From: Rubinisphaera italica
GTDB taxonomy: Bacteria > Planctomycetota > Planctomycetia > Planctomycetales > Planctomycetaceae
Direction: 5' to 3'
DNA length: 64,000 nucleotides
Assembly: GCF_007859715.1 (NCBI RefSeq)
Contig: NZ_SJPG01000001.1
Span: 5,524,001-5,588,000, forward strand
Made by a program: the position numbers and the translations under genes. Below the pieces are notes generated by a model. That model had not been told where the DNA came from and did no database searches. It was given only the letters and a program-made list of their open reading frames with translations. This document shows positions 19,354 through 29,900 of the stretch, one piece after another; position 1 is the stretch's first letter; the number at the start of each line of letters is the position of its first letter.

Positions 19354-21042
19354 TTATTTGATCAACCCCTGCAGAGTTTCGAGGATCATGCCGTTGACTC
19401 CGTTTGGTTCAGCAAAGCCCCACATTGAGCGGACCAGGTCGAACATGAGCAGCGTGCAAATACCCATCATGATTGTCGAGAGTAAGACGAGGGCGAAGGA
19501 GAACATATCCCATTCAGCAGGAGCAGCGACCCCAGCTCCTCCCCGCATCGCGCCGGGGACGGCCAGTGCAGGAATACTTTCGCCAGATTCGAAATCGTCG
19601 TCAAAGGCGTCGTCGGAAGCATCCAGGACATCGTCATCAAGCAGGTCGTCGGAAACATCCAACTCGCCATCACTCAATTCATCGAAGCTGTCGTCATCGT
19701 CGAAGTCGACAAACTCATCGTCATTAGAGAGTTCGGAAGAGTCAAACTCCATTGTGTCGCCAGTGTCATCGTCATCAAACATGACCACATTGGTGGCATC
19801 ATCATCGTCAACCGAAAGTTCCGGTTCGCTGTCATCGAGCAATGGCATGTCGAATGAGGTATCGTCATCGTCATCGCCAATTGTCCCCATCATTGGGATT
19901 GTCGATTCACCACGGGAATCATCGTCATCATCAGCGAGTGTCAATCCAGAGCCCATATCGGGCACGAGAGAAATTCCACTGTCTGCTCCGAGAGTCAGAG
20001 AATCATCGTCGTCATCATATTCTGATTCGAGAGAAATCCCACTATCAAGAGCCAAGTCCAGAGAAATTCCGCTGTCTCCGGAGGAGAATGATAGTCCGCT
20101 GGCGGGGTCAGACATGACATCGCTCAAGATTGAGTCTTCGTCATCATTGGCTTCATCGAGTCGCACGTTACTATCACCTGGTGGCATCAGAGTGATGTCG
20201 CTGCCAGGTTCCATATTCAGGTCGCCATCAATTGAAGAGAGGCGATAATCGTCATCGTCTTCTTCTTCGCCCACGCCGACCAGCGTAACATCGGAATCCG
20301 ATTCACCCAGCGATTTCATATCCGGATCTGTGACGACATCATCATCTTCCCCTGCCAATTTCAGATCATCGTCTTCCAGGGAGACATCCGAACCAGACAG
20401 GCCGCTGTCATCGAGAACGACATCGGAATCCGATTCTTCAAGATCTGCAGCCGCCAGTCGGACATCGCTATCGCTGATCCCCGACCAGCGATCATCCGAT
20501 TCGTCAACATTAATCTCATCACTTTCTTTGGTGATACGGATCGGTGTTGGTGTGATGTCGCTCATGCTGGCATCAACAAAGCGGACGTCACTGTCATCGA
20601 CTTCATCACTGGAGTCAGAGGATTTCTTGTCTTTGTTCTTACTATCAGTCCCGGTAAAAGAGGAATCTGAAGAAGACCAGTCATCTGACTCCAGAGACGG
20701 GTCAACCACCAGACGGACATCGCTATCGGAACTGGGAGGTTCATTCGGAGGATTTTTGCTGATGACCGTCGGCATGTCGCCCATTTCCTCTTCGAGGACA
20801 ATTTGACTTCCGCCGCCAGGAGCAATGTCATCATCTTTCATGATGTCCGAACTGGGGATATCGAAGCCGGAATCGGGCTCGATATTTCGGGCCAGTTCTT
20901 CAACATCTTCCCCGCGAAATTTCCAGGTTCCCCGATCAGAGAACGCACGGATTTCTCCACGCTCCCGCTTTCGATTCAAGTCTTCGACAGAAATTGAGAG
21001 CCGTTTTGCTGCATCTTCAATATTGATGTATTTGCTGGCCAT
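19354..21042 (-). CDS. Acidic repeat protein with N-terminal HTH and C-terminal membrane helix
   Basis: The 562-residue product has three parts. Residues 1-55 form a MerR/excisionase-type helix-turn-helix ([22 protein letters not shown] followed by [11 protein letters not shown]), split here only for description. Residues about 60-500 are extremely rich in Asp and Ser, with repeated SDSDVRL, SDSDVVL, SDVSL, DSGISL and SGLTL cores. Near residue 510-535 a hydrophobic helix and a short tail follow. The function is unknown. A DNA-binding module tied to a membrane anchor by an acidic spacer would be unusual; the HTH may instead bind protein. The codons GAC/GAT/TCG/TCA make the DNA low-complexity. 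Confidence 0.82.
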   Translation of the reverse strand: MASKYINIEDAAKRLSISVEDLNRKRERGEIRAFSDRGTWKFRGEDVEELARNIEPDSGFDIPSSDIMKDDDIAPGGGSQIVLEEEMGDMPTVISKNPPNEPPSSDSDVRLVVDPSLESDDWSSSDSSFTGTDSKNKDKKSSDSSDEVDDSDVRFVDASMSDITPTPIRITKESDEINVDESDDRWSGISDSDVRLAAADLEESDSDVVLDDSGLSGSDVSLEDDDLKLAGEDDDVVTDPDMKSLGESDSDVTLVGVGEEEDDDDYRLSSIDGDLNMEPGSDITLMPPGDSNVRLDEANDDEDSILSDVMSDPASGLSFSSGDSGISLDLALDSGISLESEYDDDDDSLTLGADSGISLVPDMGSGLTLADDDDDSRGESTIPMMGTIGDDDDDTSFDMPLLDDSEPELSVDDDDATNVVMFDDDDTGDTMEFDSSELSNDDEFVDFDDDDSFDELSDGELDVSDDLLDDDVLDASDDAFDDDFESGESIPALAVPGAMRGGAGVAAPAEWDMFSFALVLLSTIMMGICTLLMFDLVRSMWGFAEPNGVNGMILETLQGLIK

Positions 21043-21595
21043 TTCGAAATTCTTCTCCGAACTTAGAAGTTGCGGTCGATCACTTTGCCGTTGATGTATG
21101 AACTTTGCCAGTTATTTTAAGGCCGCAGACGAACGCTGAGACCGCAAATGGCATCACATAAAAATTGATTTGTCTTTACAACAATCATACGAACTCAACA
21201 GGCTCATTCAAGTAGGAGCCTGGACCTGAGAACAATTTTCAAGAACTTGAATTCGTATTATAAACTGAGATTTTCAGCGGATGGACGGAATTGAAGTCCC
21301 TTCACTGGCTATCGTCGATATTAGCGGGTGGTCCTGAACCAAGCTCCGACTTTCAATGGGAATTAAGGCATTTGAGGAGATTTGAATCATCCAATAGTAT
21401 TGTGCCGGTTATGTCGACCTGAAATTCAGTTCATCAATCGGCCCGTAACAGGCTGCCCAACGATTTCTCTTGGACCACTCTTGAATCGAATCTTTCAGAA
21501 AACGTAATCGCCTGCGTTTCCTAAAGATTTCATTGGTGATTATCATAAGGCTTCAATCCTCGAAATTTTCACGATATTCACACTCGGGAGTAATT
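21043..21595. other. Intergenic region of about 550 bp, nothing recognised
   Basis: The gap lies between the divergent acidic HTH gene and pyrF and presumably holds both promoters. I found no small gene, RNA structure or member of the repeat families in it. Confidence 0.4.
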
Positions 21596-22546
21596 ATGGC
21601 TGGCTTTGCGGATCGTTTACATCAGGCTATTTCTTCAATAGGAACCCCGGCTCTTGTCGGTTTGGATCCACGTTTTGATCAGCTGCCAGCCGAAATTGTT
21701 AAACGAGCCGAGGCTAATTCGTCCGATCCTCTGGATATTCAGGCGGCTGCATTCGAAGAATTCTGCAAACGGATCATCGATGTCGTCGCTCCGCTCGTCC
21801 CGGCTGTTAAACCTCAATCGGCCTTTTTCGAGCAGATTGGCCCTGCTGGTGTACTCGCACTGCAGCGAGTGAATCAACATGCTCGTCGGGCAGGGTTAAT
21901 TGTGATTTGCGATGCCAAACGAGGCGATATCGGTTCAACAGCCGAGGCGTATGCCGAGGCGTATCTGGCTGGAGAAGACCCGAACGCTGCCCCTTTCGCC
22001 GCTGATGCCTTAACAGTCAATCCGTATCTCGGTCGCGATACCCTCATGCCATTTATTCAGAAATCGAAAGAACGGGGGGCTGGAATTTATGTGCTTGTCA
22101 GAACCAGCAACCCCGAAGCGGGCAGCTTTCAAGATCATCAGCAGGATCAGCAACGACTCTACGAAAAAGTTGCAGCCACGATTGAGGAACAGGCAGCCGA
22201 GGATGCCGCTGCGAATTCTTCTGAATATGGATGCGTTGGAGCCGTTGTGGGAGCGACTTACCCTCAGGAATTAACGGAACTTCGTCAGAAAATGCCCCAT
22301 GTTCCACTCCTGATTCCAGGCTACGGAGCACAGGGAGGAGGAGCAGGCGATGTCGCTGCTGCTTTTACTGCTTCAGGGTTCGGGGCCTTAATCAATAGTT
22401 CGCGCGGGATCAATTTCGCCTACCTGCGTGAACCTTACAAGACACAGTTCCCTCAGTCACAGTGGGAACAGGCCATCGAGCAGGCCACTCTCGACATGAT
22501 TGAAGACATTGCCAGTCAAACCCCCGCGGGTGCTTTGCGGTCATAG
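21596..22546 (+). CDS. pyrF: Orotidine 5'-phosphate decarboxylase, type 2
   Basis: PyrF makes UMP from OMP, the last step of pyrimidine synthesis. [10 protein letters not shown] near residue 20 and [20 protein letters not shown] contain the Asp-x-Lys-Arg-Gly-Asp-Ile-Gly active-site motif of the long (type 2) subfamily. ATG 21596 is preferred to an upstream in-frame start because GGGAG lies 5 nt before it and the family's N-terminus starts there. At 316 residues it has the length of the type 2 form. The next gene is 40 nt downstream. Confidence 0.95.
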   Translation: MAGFADRLHQAISSIGTPALVGLDPRFDQLPAEIVKRAEANSSDPLDIQAAAFEEFCKRIIDVVAPLVPAVKPQSAFFEQIGPAGVLALQRVNQHARRAGLIVICDAKRGDIGSTAEAYAEAYLAGEDPNAAPFAADALTVNPYLGRDTLMPFIQKSKERGAGIYVLVRTSNPEAGSFQDHQQDQQRLYEKVAATIEEQAAEDAAANSSEYGCVGAVVGATYPQELTELRQKMPHVPLLIPGYGAQGGGAGDVAAAFTASGFGALINSSRGINFAYLREPYKTQFPQSQWEQAIEQATLDMIEDIASQTPAGALRS

Positions 22547-22586
22547 TTTAAGATAATTTTCATCGTCACATCTGAAAGTCCAATCC

Positions 22587-24359
22587 ATGTCATATCCAAT
22601 AAAGTGGTCACTCTCCTCATTAGGTCCCGAACCAGGTACGGAGAGGTTTACCAGATGGTTGACGAAAATCCGTGTTGAATATCAAGCCTTTGCCAAAAAT
22701 GCCGAGAATTTCAGTACAGTCGTGACGGCAAAATCGTTAGCCGAGTTGGTTAATGAGTATAGTCTGTGTCGACGAGAATACTGGCAAGTCAATTCCCTGG
22801 TCGAATGTTATGCGTCATCTGATACGGCTCGCGAAGAATATCGCCAGGCCGAAGCGGCCGTTGCGGCTCTGTTTCCACATGTAGAAAAAGCCGATCATCT
22901 GCTCGATCGGATCATCAAAAACATTGAGGAAGGGACCTGGTCCACATTGGTTGACAACAAGCAACTGGCCGATGTCAAAGGGTTTATTATTCGTCGACGC
23001 AATGAAGCTTCCACACGCCTGCCCGATCATCTTGCCGATTTTGCCAGCGAACTTTCTGTGGATGGATTAAATGCCTGGAGTCGATTGTACGATTCCATAT
23101 CTGCTGCGGTCCGAATCCCTGTGATGGAACATGGGGAAGTCAAAATGAAATCGCCCGGTCAGGTTGCCTTCGATTCTCCTGATCGGACAGACCGCGAGAA
23201 CAAATTTTTCAGTTCGCAGAAAGCCTGGCGAGATGTCGACGAAACCGCAGCCGCGACATTGAATCATATTGTGGGGTCCCGATTGACGGTGAATAAATAT
23301 GCGGAACGGGAAAGTCATCTCACCATTCCGATGCAGCAGAATCGGGTGACACAAAAAACGATCGATGCCATGTGGTCGGCCATCACAGAGGCCAAGCCGC
23401 TCGTGCAGAAATATCTGCGGACCAAACAAAAACTCCTCGGCCTGCCCGAGCTCAACTGGTACGATCTCGAAGCTCCACTCAATCTGGGGAGTACAAAAGT
23501 TGGTTATCAGGAGTCCTGTGATATTATTCTGGATGCGTTCAGTAAATTTCATCCACCACTGCGGGACTTCACCGAACTGGCGTTCAATAATGGCTGGATT
23601 GAAGCAGAAGATCGATCTGGCAAACGGCAGGGTGGGTTCTGTATCGACTTCCCGACTTCCGAAGAAACCCGCATCTTCATGACCTTTCGGGATACCGAAG
23701 AAAGCCTTTCGACACTCGCCCATGAACTTGGCCATGCGTATCATGCTTGGGTGCTTCGGAAGCATCCGGTCGTCATGCAGGTCTATCCGATGACCTTAGC
23801 CGAGACGGCTTCGACATTTGCCGAAACGGTTGTCGCCTCCCAGCGATTTGATGCCCTGACAACAACAGCAGCAAAAGTGAAAGCGTTGGAATATCAGCTG
23901 TATGATTCGGTCGCCTTTCTGATGAACATTCATGCTCGATACATTTTTGAAAATGAAATGCATCGCAAACGAGCCGAAGGGGAATTGAGCGCCGGCGAAC
24001 TTCACGACCTGATGGTGAAATCTCAGAAAACGGCTTACCTGGATTCCCTGGTCGAATGGAATCCGACGTTCTGGATTTCCAAGCTACACTTCTACATCAG
24101 CTACGAACCATTTTACAACTTCCCGTACACGGTTGGTTATCTGTTGTCTCAACGCCTTTATGAAGAAGCTCGGCTCGACCCTGCTGGCTTCCCCGCCCGT
24201 TACGACCAGTTCCTGATTTCCACTGGCGGCCCTTCTGCTTTGACTGCGGCAAAAGAAGCCTTTGGCTACGACCTCGAATCCGAAGCATTCTGGAGCGAAG
24301 CCATTCAACCGATTCGCAATCGTGTGGAAATGTTCTGCCAATTGGCTGAGGAACTCTGA
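22587..24359 (+). CDS. M3-family oligoendopeptidase (PepF-like)
   Basis: The zinc site is HELGHAYH near residue 379, where the two His and the Glu are catalytic, followed about 25 residues later by ETASTFAE with the third ligand. The 590 residues have no signal peptide, so the enzyme acts in the cytoplasm on oligopeptides. It is probably transcribed with pyrF upstream and the MOSC gene 17 nt downstream. Confidence 0.93.
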   Translation: MSYPIKWSLSSLGPEPGTERFTRWLTKIRVEYQAFAKNAENFSTVVTAKSLAELVNEYSLCRREYWQVNSLVECYASSDTAREEYRQAEAAVAALFPHVEKADHLLDRIIKNIEEGTWSTLVDNKQLADVKGFIIRRRNEASTRLPDHLADFASELSVDGLNAWSRLYDSISAAVRIPVMEHGEVKMKSPGQVAFDSPDRTDRENKFFSSQKAWRDVDETAAATLNHIVGSRLTVNKYAERESHLTIPMQQNRVTQKTIDAMWSAITEAKPLVQKYLRTKQKLLGLPELNWYDLEAPLNLGSTKVGYQESCDIILDAFSKFHPPLRDFTELAFNNGWIEAEDRSGKRQGGFCIDFPTSEETRIFMTFRDTEESLSTLAHELGHAYHAWVLRKHPVVMQVYPMTLAETASTFAETVVASQRFDALTTTAAKVKALEYQLYDSVAFLMNIHARYIFENEMHRKRAEGELSAGELHDLMVKSQKTAYLDSLVEWNPTFWISKLHFYISYEPFYNFPYTVGYLLSQRLYEEARLDPAGFPARYDQFLISTGGPSALTAAKEAFGYDLESEAFWSEAIQPIRNRVEMFCQLAEEL

Positions 24360-24376
24360 TTGAATCGAGACGATTT

Positions 24377-25192
24377 GTGAACGAAAAACAAAACGAAATC
24401 AGGCTGATGGGGATTACCATCTATCCCATCAAGTCACTTCCGGGTGTTTCATTGGAAACGGCCAGATTGCTCGATACTGGAGCTTTGGAAAACGATCGTC
24501 GCTGGGCTCTGTTCGATGAGCAGGGACGCGTATTCAATGCGAAGAAAGAAGCAAGGTTTCATCAGATTGACTGTACTTTTCCTGAAGACTTCAGCGGGAT
24601 TGAATTGACTGATCGCCGTACCGGACAGCGACTGAATGCTCAGCTGAGTCAGCTTCGTGAAATTGAGAATTGGTTCTGTGACATTTTTGAGCAACCTCTG
24701 AAGCTTTTGGAAAATACAGCAACCGGTTTTCCCGATGACACCAATGCGAACGGCCCCACGATCATAGGCTCGCAGACATTGAAGGAAATCGCGAGCTGGT
24801 TTCCCGGGTTGACCGTCGAAAGTCTCCGCCAGCGACTACGGTCAAATCTGGAACTCGAAACGGAGATGCCTTTTCAGGAAGATCTGCTCTTCGGACCTCC
24901 CGAACAACCCCGTCCATTTCAGATCGGCGAAGTTAAGTTTCTCGGGATCAACCCCTGCCAACGTTGTGTCGTCCCGAGTCGTGATCCTCAAACCGGCGAA
25001 GTGATTCCCATGTTCCCAAAACAGTTTGCTCAGAAACGCAAAGAGACACTTCCGGGAAACATCGCCAGCCAACAGTTCAATCACTTCTATCGCATTGCTG
25101 TCAATACACGTATGGCCCCTCAAAACACTGGGTTCCTTCTGAACCGCGGTGATCTTCTGGAGAGTTCATCAAACTCTAACAAGACCCAATAA
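24377..25192 (+). CDS. MOSC-domain protein (mARC/YcbX-like)
   Basis: An N-terminal MOSC beta-barrel (ITIYPIKSLPG, then LDTGALENDRRWAL) is followed by the MOSC domain with INPCQRCVVPSRDPQTGE. In mARC/YcbX-type proteins the cysteine of the equivalent segment binds the molybdenum cofactor, so an N-hydroxyl-reducing molybdoenzyme is possible. It lacks the C-terminal ferredoxin domain of YcbX. The start is GTG 24377; ATG 24407 directly before ITIYPIK is an alternative. The stop codon overlaps the terminator hairpin region. Confidence 0.85.
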   Translation: MNEKQNEIRLMGITIYPIKSLPGVSLETARLLDTGALENDRRWALFDEQGRVFNAKKEARFHQIDCTFPEDFSGIELTDRRTGQRLNAQLSQLREIENWFCDIFEQPLKLLENTATGFPDDTNANGPTIIGSQTLKEIASWFPGLTVESLRQRLRSNLELETEMPFQEDLLFGPPEQPRPFQIGEVKFLGINPCQRCVVPSRDPQTGEVIPMFPKQFAQKRKETLPGNIASQQFNHFYRIAVNTRMAPQNTGFLLNRGDLLESSSNSNKTQ

Positions 25193-25228
25193 AAAAGGAT
25201 CTGCCCCTACAAGGGACAGATCCTTTCC
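25191..25228. terminator. Terminator between convergent genes
   Basis: The stem aaaggatctg...cagatccttt, with inner ccc/ggg pairs, is preceded by an A run. It could end both the MOSC gene and the convergent minus-strand gene. Confidence 0.75.
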
Positions 25229-25298
25229 GAAAGGAGACGAGAGTTTCACATGGAAGCTGCAGAATGCGACGGGAAAATCGCATTCTGATGAAGTGTTC

Positions 25299-26402
25299 TT
25301 ACTTCGTGAGTGTGGTACCAGAAGCAGGTTGAACCGCCTGGGTATTGGCCCCAGGAAGTGTGGAACCGGTTTGTTGAATCTGATTTGTGTAACTGGTTGA
25401 TTGAACGGTATTCGATCCACCAGTACTCGTGTTTGTCAGATAATTGTCCACTCGGGTTTGTTTCTTCAGATCATCAAAAACCACCGCAACTCGTTCCTGA
25501 GTCTTCTCTTCCTGAAGCTGGACTCGCAAGTCGTTTTCGACATCTTTGATGTCCGTCACGACCTGCTCGGTTCGACCTTCACACTTGAGAATGACGTAGC
25601 GGTTGCCGACCTGAATCAACCCGGAGATTTCTCCTGGTTGCAGTCGGAAGGCTGCGTCTTCCAATGATTGATTGTCTGCACTTGAATATCGAGAAATTGG
25701 TGGAATGGCTCCGCCCAATGCACGGGAATTGGATTCGACTGAGAATTCACGTGCGAGCTTGTCGAAGTCTTCCGGCGTGCGGGTCGCTTTTTCCCAGACT
25801 TCATTGGCACGTCGTACGTTTTCCATCATAATCATACGGCAGCGAACACGTGGGCCGTAATCTCGCTGAAAAGCGCGATGCAAGTCGCTATCCGTAACCT
25901 GAACATCATCGCCTGCCAGTTTACGAAGAGCAATCATCGGCCAGATGACATCCCGGCGATATTGAACGGGAGTCAAGTCCCGTTCGGTTTGCAGCATCTG
26001 ATACCAGGTATCGACGGGCAGGTTGAATCGCTTCGCGATTTTCCGAACTTCATCATCGATTTCGGCTTCGGTGACCACTAAGCCACGCCGTTCGATTTCC
26101 TGATGAATGATGGTGCGATTGATCAAATTCTCAAGGACACTTTTGCCGAGACGATCGAAGCATTCACGAGCGACGGCATCGTATTGGATCAATTGACCAT
26201 TGACACGAGCCAGAGCCGGAGAGGTCGAGGCATTACTCAAGCTGACTTTGCCGGCCTGATCGGTCGGAGCAGCTGCTGGTTCAGCTCGAAAGACCTGAAA
26301 CCCAATGACACCCGCGGCAATCGCCAGAACAGTGCCACCAATAATTGTTGCCCAGGGGGCATTCTTCTTTGTGTTCATTTTGGAGTGATTCCCTTCACCC
26401 AT
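25299..26402 (-). CDS. Membrane-anchored or exported parvulin-type peptidyl-prolyl isomerase
   Basis: Residues about 20-40 form one hydrophobic segment, either an anchor or an uncleaved signal. A SurA-like N-terminal region (LARVNGQLIQYDAV, then LINRTIIHQEIERRGL) is followed by a parvulin domain (about 190-290) with ALGGAIPPISRY and GEISGLIQVGNRYVILK. The Gln/Thr/Ser-rich tail looks disordered. Such proteins fold exported proteins outside the inner membrane. ATG 26402 is chosen because AAGGAG precedes it by 9 nt; that AAGGAG overlaps the alternative ATG at 26420. Confidence 0.85.
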   Translation of the reverse strand: MGEGNHSKMNTKKNAPWATIIGGTVLAIAAGVIGFQVFRAEPAAAPTDQAGKVSLSNASTSPALARVNGQLIQYDAVARECFDRLGKSVLENLINRTIIHQEIERRGLVVTEAEIDDEVRKIAKRFNLPVDTWYQMLQTERDLTPVQYRRDVIWPMIALRKLAGDDVQVTDSDLHRAFQRDYGPRVRCRMIMMENVRRANEVWEKATRTPEDFDKLAREFSVESNSRALGGAIPPISRYSSADNQSLEDAAFRLQPGEISGLIQVGNRYVILKCEGRTEQVVTDIKDVENDLRVQLQEEKTQERVAVVFDDLKKQTRVDNYLTNTSTGGSNTVQSTSYTNQIQQTGSTLPGANTQAVQPASGTTLTK

Positions 26403-26916
26403 GGCTGTCGTCTCCTTCATTGGAAAAGCCGATTACTTCAGTCGATTTCCGGTCGGATAGCGCCCAATGCGTCCAGAATGGAAAATCGATCAATGGGGTG
26501 CCCTGAGATCGCCCAATACAGAAAACGAGTCCTGTTACTGTAAATGGGTGGTATCACAAGCGGCCCCCCAGCTGCATGTGAGTGGGGTTATAGCGGTGAA
26601 CCGAAAAGGAGGTCAACATCGGTTTTTCCAGTTTTAAGCTTTGTTGCGGAAATGACTGTTTTTCGCATCCATTTCAGCTCAATCTGCGATGTTGCGTTTT
26701 GACCTCAGCGATTTTGCGAACTATCCATGTAGTAGCAGATTACGTATCGCATGATTTCGCTGAAATTAGATTATCTGAGCAGGCAAGCGGTTTGGGCCTG
26801 GCGATTTGAGAGCGATTGAGATGCTCGGCAGAACCTTAGAGTTTGTGATGCGTACAACACTGAGGAGGATTCTCGCTTCGAGACCTCCCAGTTCTGAGGG
26901 AATGGAGTGAACCAAG
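26403..26916. other. Intergenic region of about 510 bp, nothing recognised
   Basis: This gap between divergent genes must contain two promoters. An aaaggagg sequence near 26609 is not followed by a usable start codon. No repeat family member is clear. Confidence 0.4.
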
Positions 26917-29900
26917 ATGCCAATGCAGGACGACATGAAAACTCAAGACAAACAGAGTGTTGTCAATTCTTTGACATACCTATTAGAACCCGTTCGCAAT
27001 AACGCTGTCGATCCGATTGAATTGACAGTCGGTGAATACCGCATTGGAACATCGAAGAGTTGTGAAATTTGCCTGGAGGCTGTCGGCATTGCATCCGAAC
27101 ACTGCCGAATTGTTTGCGATCATGGATTTATTTCTCTGCAGTCTGACGATGTTCGTACCTGGCTGAATGATGGGCTCGTTAAAAAAGCTCGTATCAATGT
27201 TGGTGACCGACTGACGATCGGACCAATCAGCTTTTTGTTTCGCACCAGAGTCGGCCAGCCTTCAACAGAAAAGCTTTCTGAGGATGAAGAAAATCAATCA
27301 ATTCGACTTGCTCGAAAATTGCCTGAGGCAATTCAGGCCGGTCGGATTGATCGTTCAGCCGAACGGTTAGTCAACCCGGTCCTGAACTCGACAGATGAAA
27401 AGTCGTCCTTGCGAGCAGTGGAAGAATTGCACCAGTCACTCCATAGCGCTCAGCGGAAATTTGAGTCTCAGCGGGAAGCATTGAGTTATCAACCGAATCG
27501 GCTTCCGGAACTCCCGAAAACAGAATTTATTTCCATGCAAAAACATTCAGAACATTCTGCAGCAGCTACGGAGGTTGCCGCTCAACCGTCGATTACTCAA
27601 TCGCGCATGGATAATCTGAGCGAGCGTGAGCAAACGATTGAAATTCGCAAAGAACAGATTCTGCGACTGACGAAAAAAATGAGTCAGCGAAGAGTTGCCG
27701 ACGAAGCTGCTCTGGAAAAAGCACGACAGGAGCTCGAAGCTCGACATTTGGAATTGAACACCCGTGCCCACGAACTGGATCAGTGGGAACAGGCAATTGA
27801 AAACAACAAGAGGTTGGAACAGCGAGAAGATAAAGAACGTATAACCGAACTGAATTCGACAATTGATCAGTTACAGGATCAAGCCGAACAGTTAGGAAAA
27901 GTTCGACGATTAGAACAGGAGGCTCACGCCATTCAGCTCGCGAAACGGGAAGCGGAACAATCCCGACTTGCCGAGTATGAAAGACGTATTCAAGAAGCCG
28001 ATGAACAACTCAGAAACCAGACTCAGCAAATCGAATTGGAATCAGCGAAAAATCAATCACAGGCCGAGCTGATCGAGAATCAGTCCGAAGAGATCGAATC
28101 GCTGCAATTGGAAAACAGTCGATTGCAGGAATTGGAATCTTCTGCGAATCAAGACATCCAAAAATATGAGCAGCAGATTGCACGACAACTTGAACAGATG
28201 CAGGAAGTGAATGCACTGGTTGAAGAGTTACAATCTCAGCAGGATATTGCTGAGCTAACAGCACTTGAAGGACAAAAAGTAAAGGAAGAATTGCAACAGG
28301 TCCAGCAGCAGCTCGCAGAGGAAAGTCAGTCACATCAGAAAACTCAGGAACAGTTACAAGACAGCCTCGATCATCTGGCGTCAACGGAAGCGTTGTCTCA
28401 GCAGATGACTGAAGAATTGACAGAGAGTCTGAAGCAGCAGGAAGAACTGCTGAGCCTCAATATCGAATTGCAAGCCTCTGATGAAGAGTCCCAGGCAAAA
28501 TGGACTGAGACCTCAGAAGAACTCCAGCGGCAACTGGCAGAAATCGATTCCTCATCTGAACGCAATGAAGAATTGACTCAGACTATCCAAAAACTGGAGC
28601 ATCAACGTGAGACCTTGCAGGCAGAATCCGATCTGGCTCGTCAGAAAGCGAATGCGCTTGAAGAACAATTGCAGGAGATGACGTCTCAACTTGAACAGAA
28701 ACAGGAAACGTCTGAAGCGGTCCGCGAAGAAGCCGAAGCGTTGAAAGCGATGATCTCCGAGTTCGAGCAAAGCCGAGAAAACTATCAGGCCGAAACAGAT
28801 GAATTGCTTGCCGAGTGTGAGAACTTACGCGAGCAGTACACATCGTTGCATGCTGAACACTTGGGATTGCAGGAGGAAGTTCAGGATCTGCAAGCCCGAC
28901 TGAAAAGTTCCGAGGGTTCTTCAGAACTCAATGAGGAACTTGAGGCAGAAATGCAGGCGCTCCGATCAGATATTGCTGAGCTTGAGCGAACATCCAGCGA
29001 TCAGCAGGACTTACTGGAGTCAACTTCAGAAGAGCTCGAACATTTGCGAAATAAGCAAGAGCAATACGACCAGATGCGTGCCGAACTTGACCAGGAATGG
29101 GACAAGCTATCGCAGGAACGAGATCGACTTCTCGAAGTGCGTCAAAATCTTGAACACGAGAGAGATGCCTTCAGGCAGTCCCGTTTCGACTTGGACCAAC
29201 TGCGCCAGGAAGTCGCTGAGCAACAAATTGATTCGTTGAATTCGAAATCACAGGATTCAGTGATTGATGAGTTGCATCGTAATGAAAATGAAGAGGTACC
29301 TGAGCCTGAGAGTTTTACTCCGTCTGCTGATGTCACTTCTGAAGAAATCCTTCCCGAGCAAGTGGAAGAGATTCAAAGTGAGCTGAATGAAGTTGCCAAC
29401 GCTTCCAATGAGGAGCCACAACTTGAAAGCGAAGCCGATAAACTCAAAATCGATAACTTCATCGGCGAATCAGACAAAGAGGATGATTCTGAGTCTACGG
29501 TTCAAGAAATTGATTTTGCAGAGAGTGTTAAAAACGCCCTGGCCACTCCGTCCATGCCACATGGGGATTCTGAGGATAATTCCAGTGATGTTCGTAAGCG
29601 AATCGCCGAAATGTTTGGCTTGATTGACGATGCCGCCGTGAGTTCAGATGCACAAACGAAGTTCTCGGAATCCATTGAGGAAGACGATCTGCCAGAAGAA
29701 GAGGCGGCCGAAGAAATTCATCTGGAAGATGAGGACGAAGTTGAGGAGTCCCTTTCAACGGAAGAGCCGGAAGGCATTTCGACTAATACGAAGTCCCAGG
29801 AAACAGTAGACGCAATTGATGATATTGAGGATGCCGATTCCGTCGCCGCTTACATGGAACGCTTATTCGCTCGCACGAGTGGCAAGCAGCAGTATGAGAA

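Noticed and set aside
19340..20248. 302-residue serine-rich frame on the plus strand
   Set aside because: It is the reverse complement of the Asp/Ser-rich repeat gene on the minus strand; the low-complexity codons keep the opposite frame open. It has no start signal or domain.
26770..26830. Similarity of gagcaggcaag...cgatttgag to 9884-9930
   Set aside because: Only short blocks match with different spacing; too weak to call a repeat family without a genome search.
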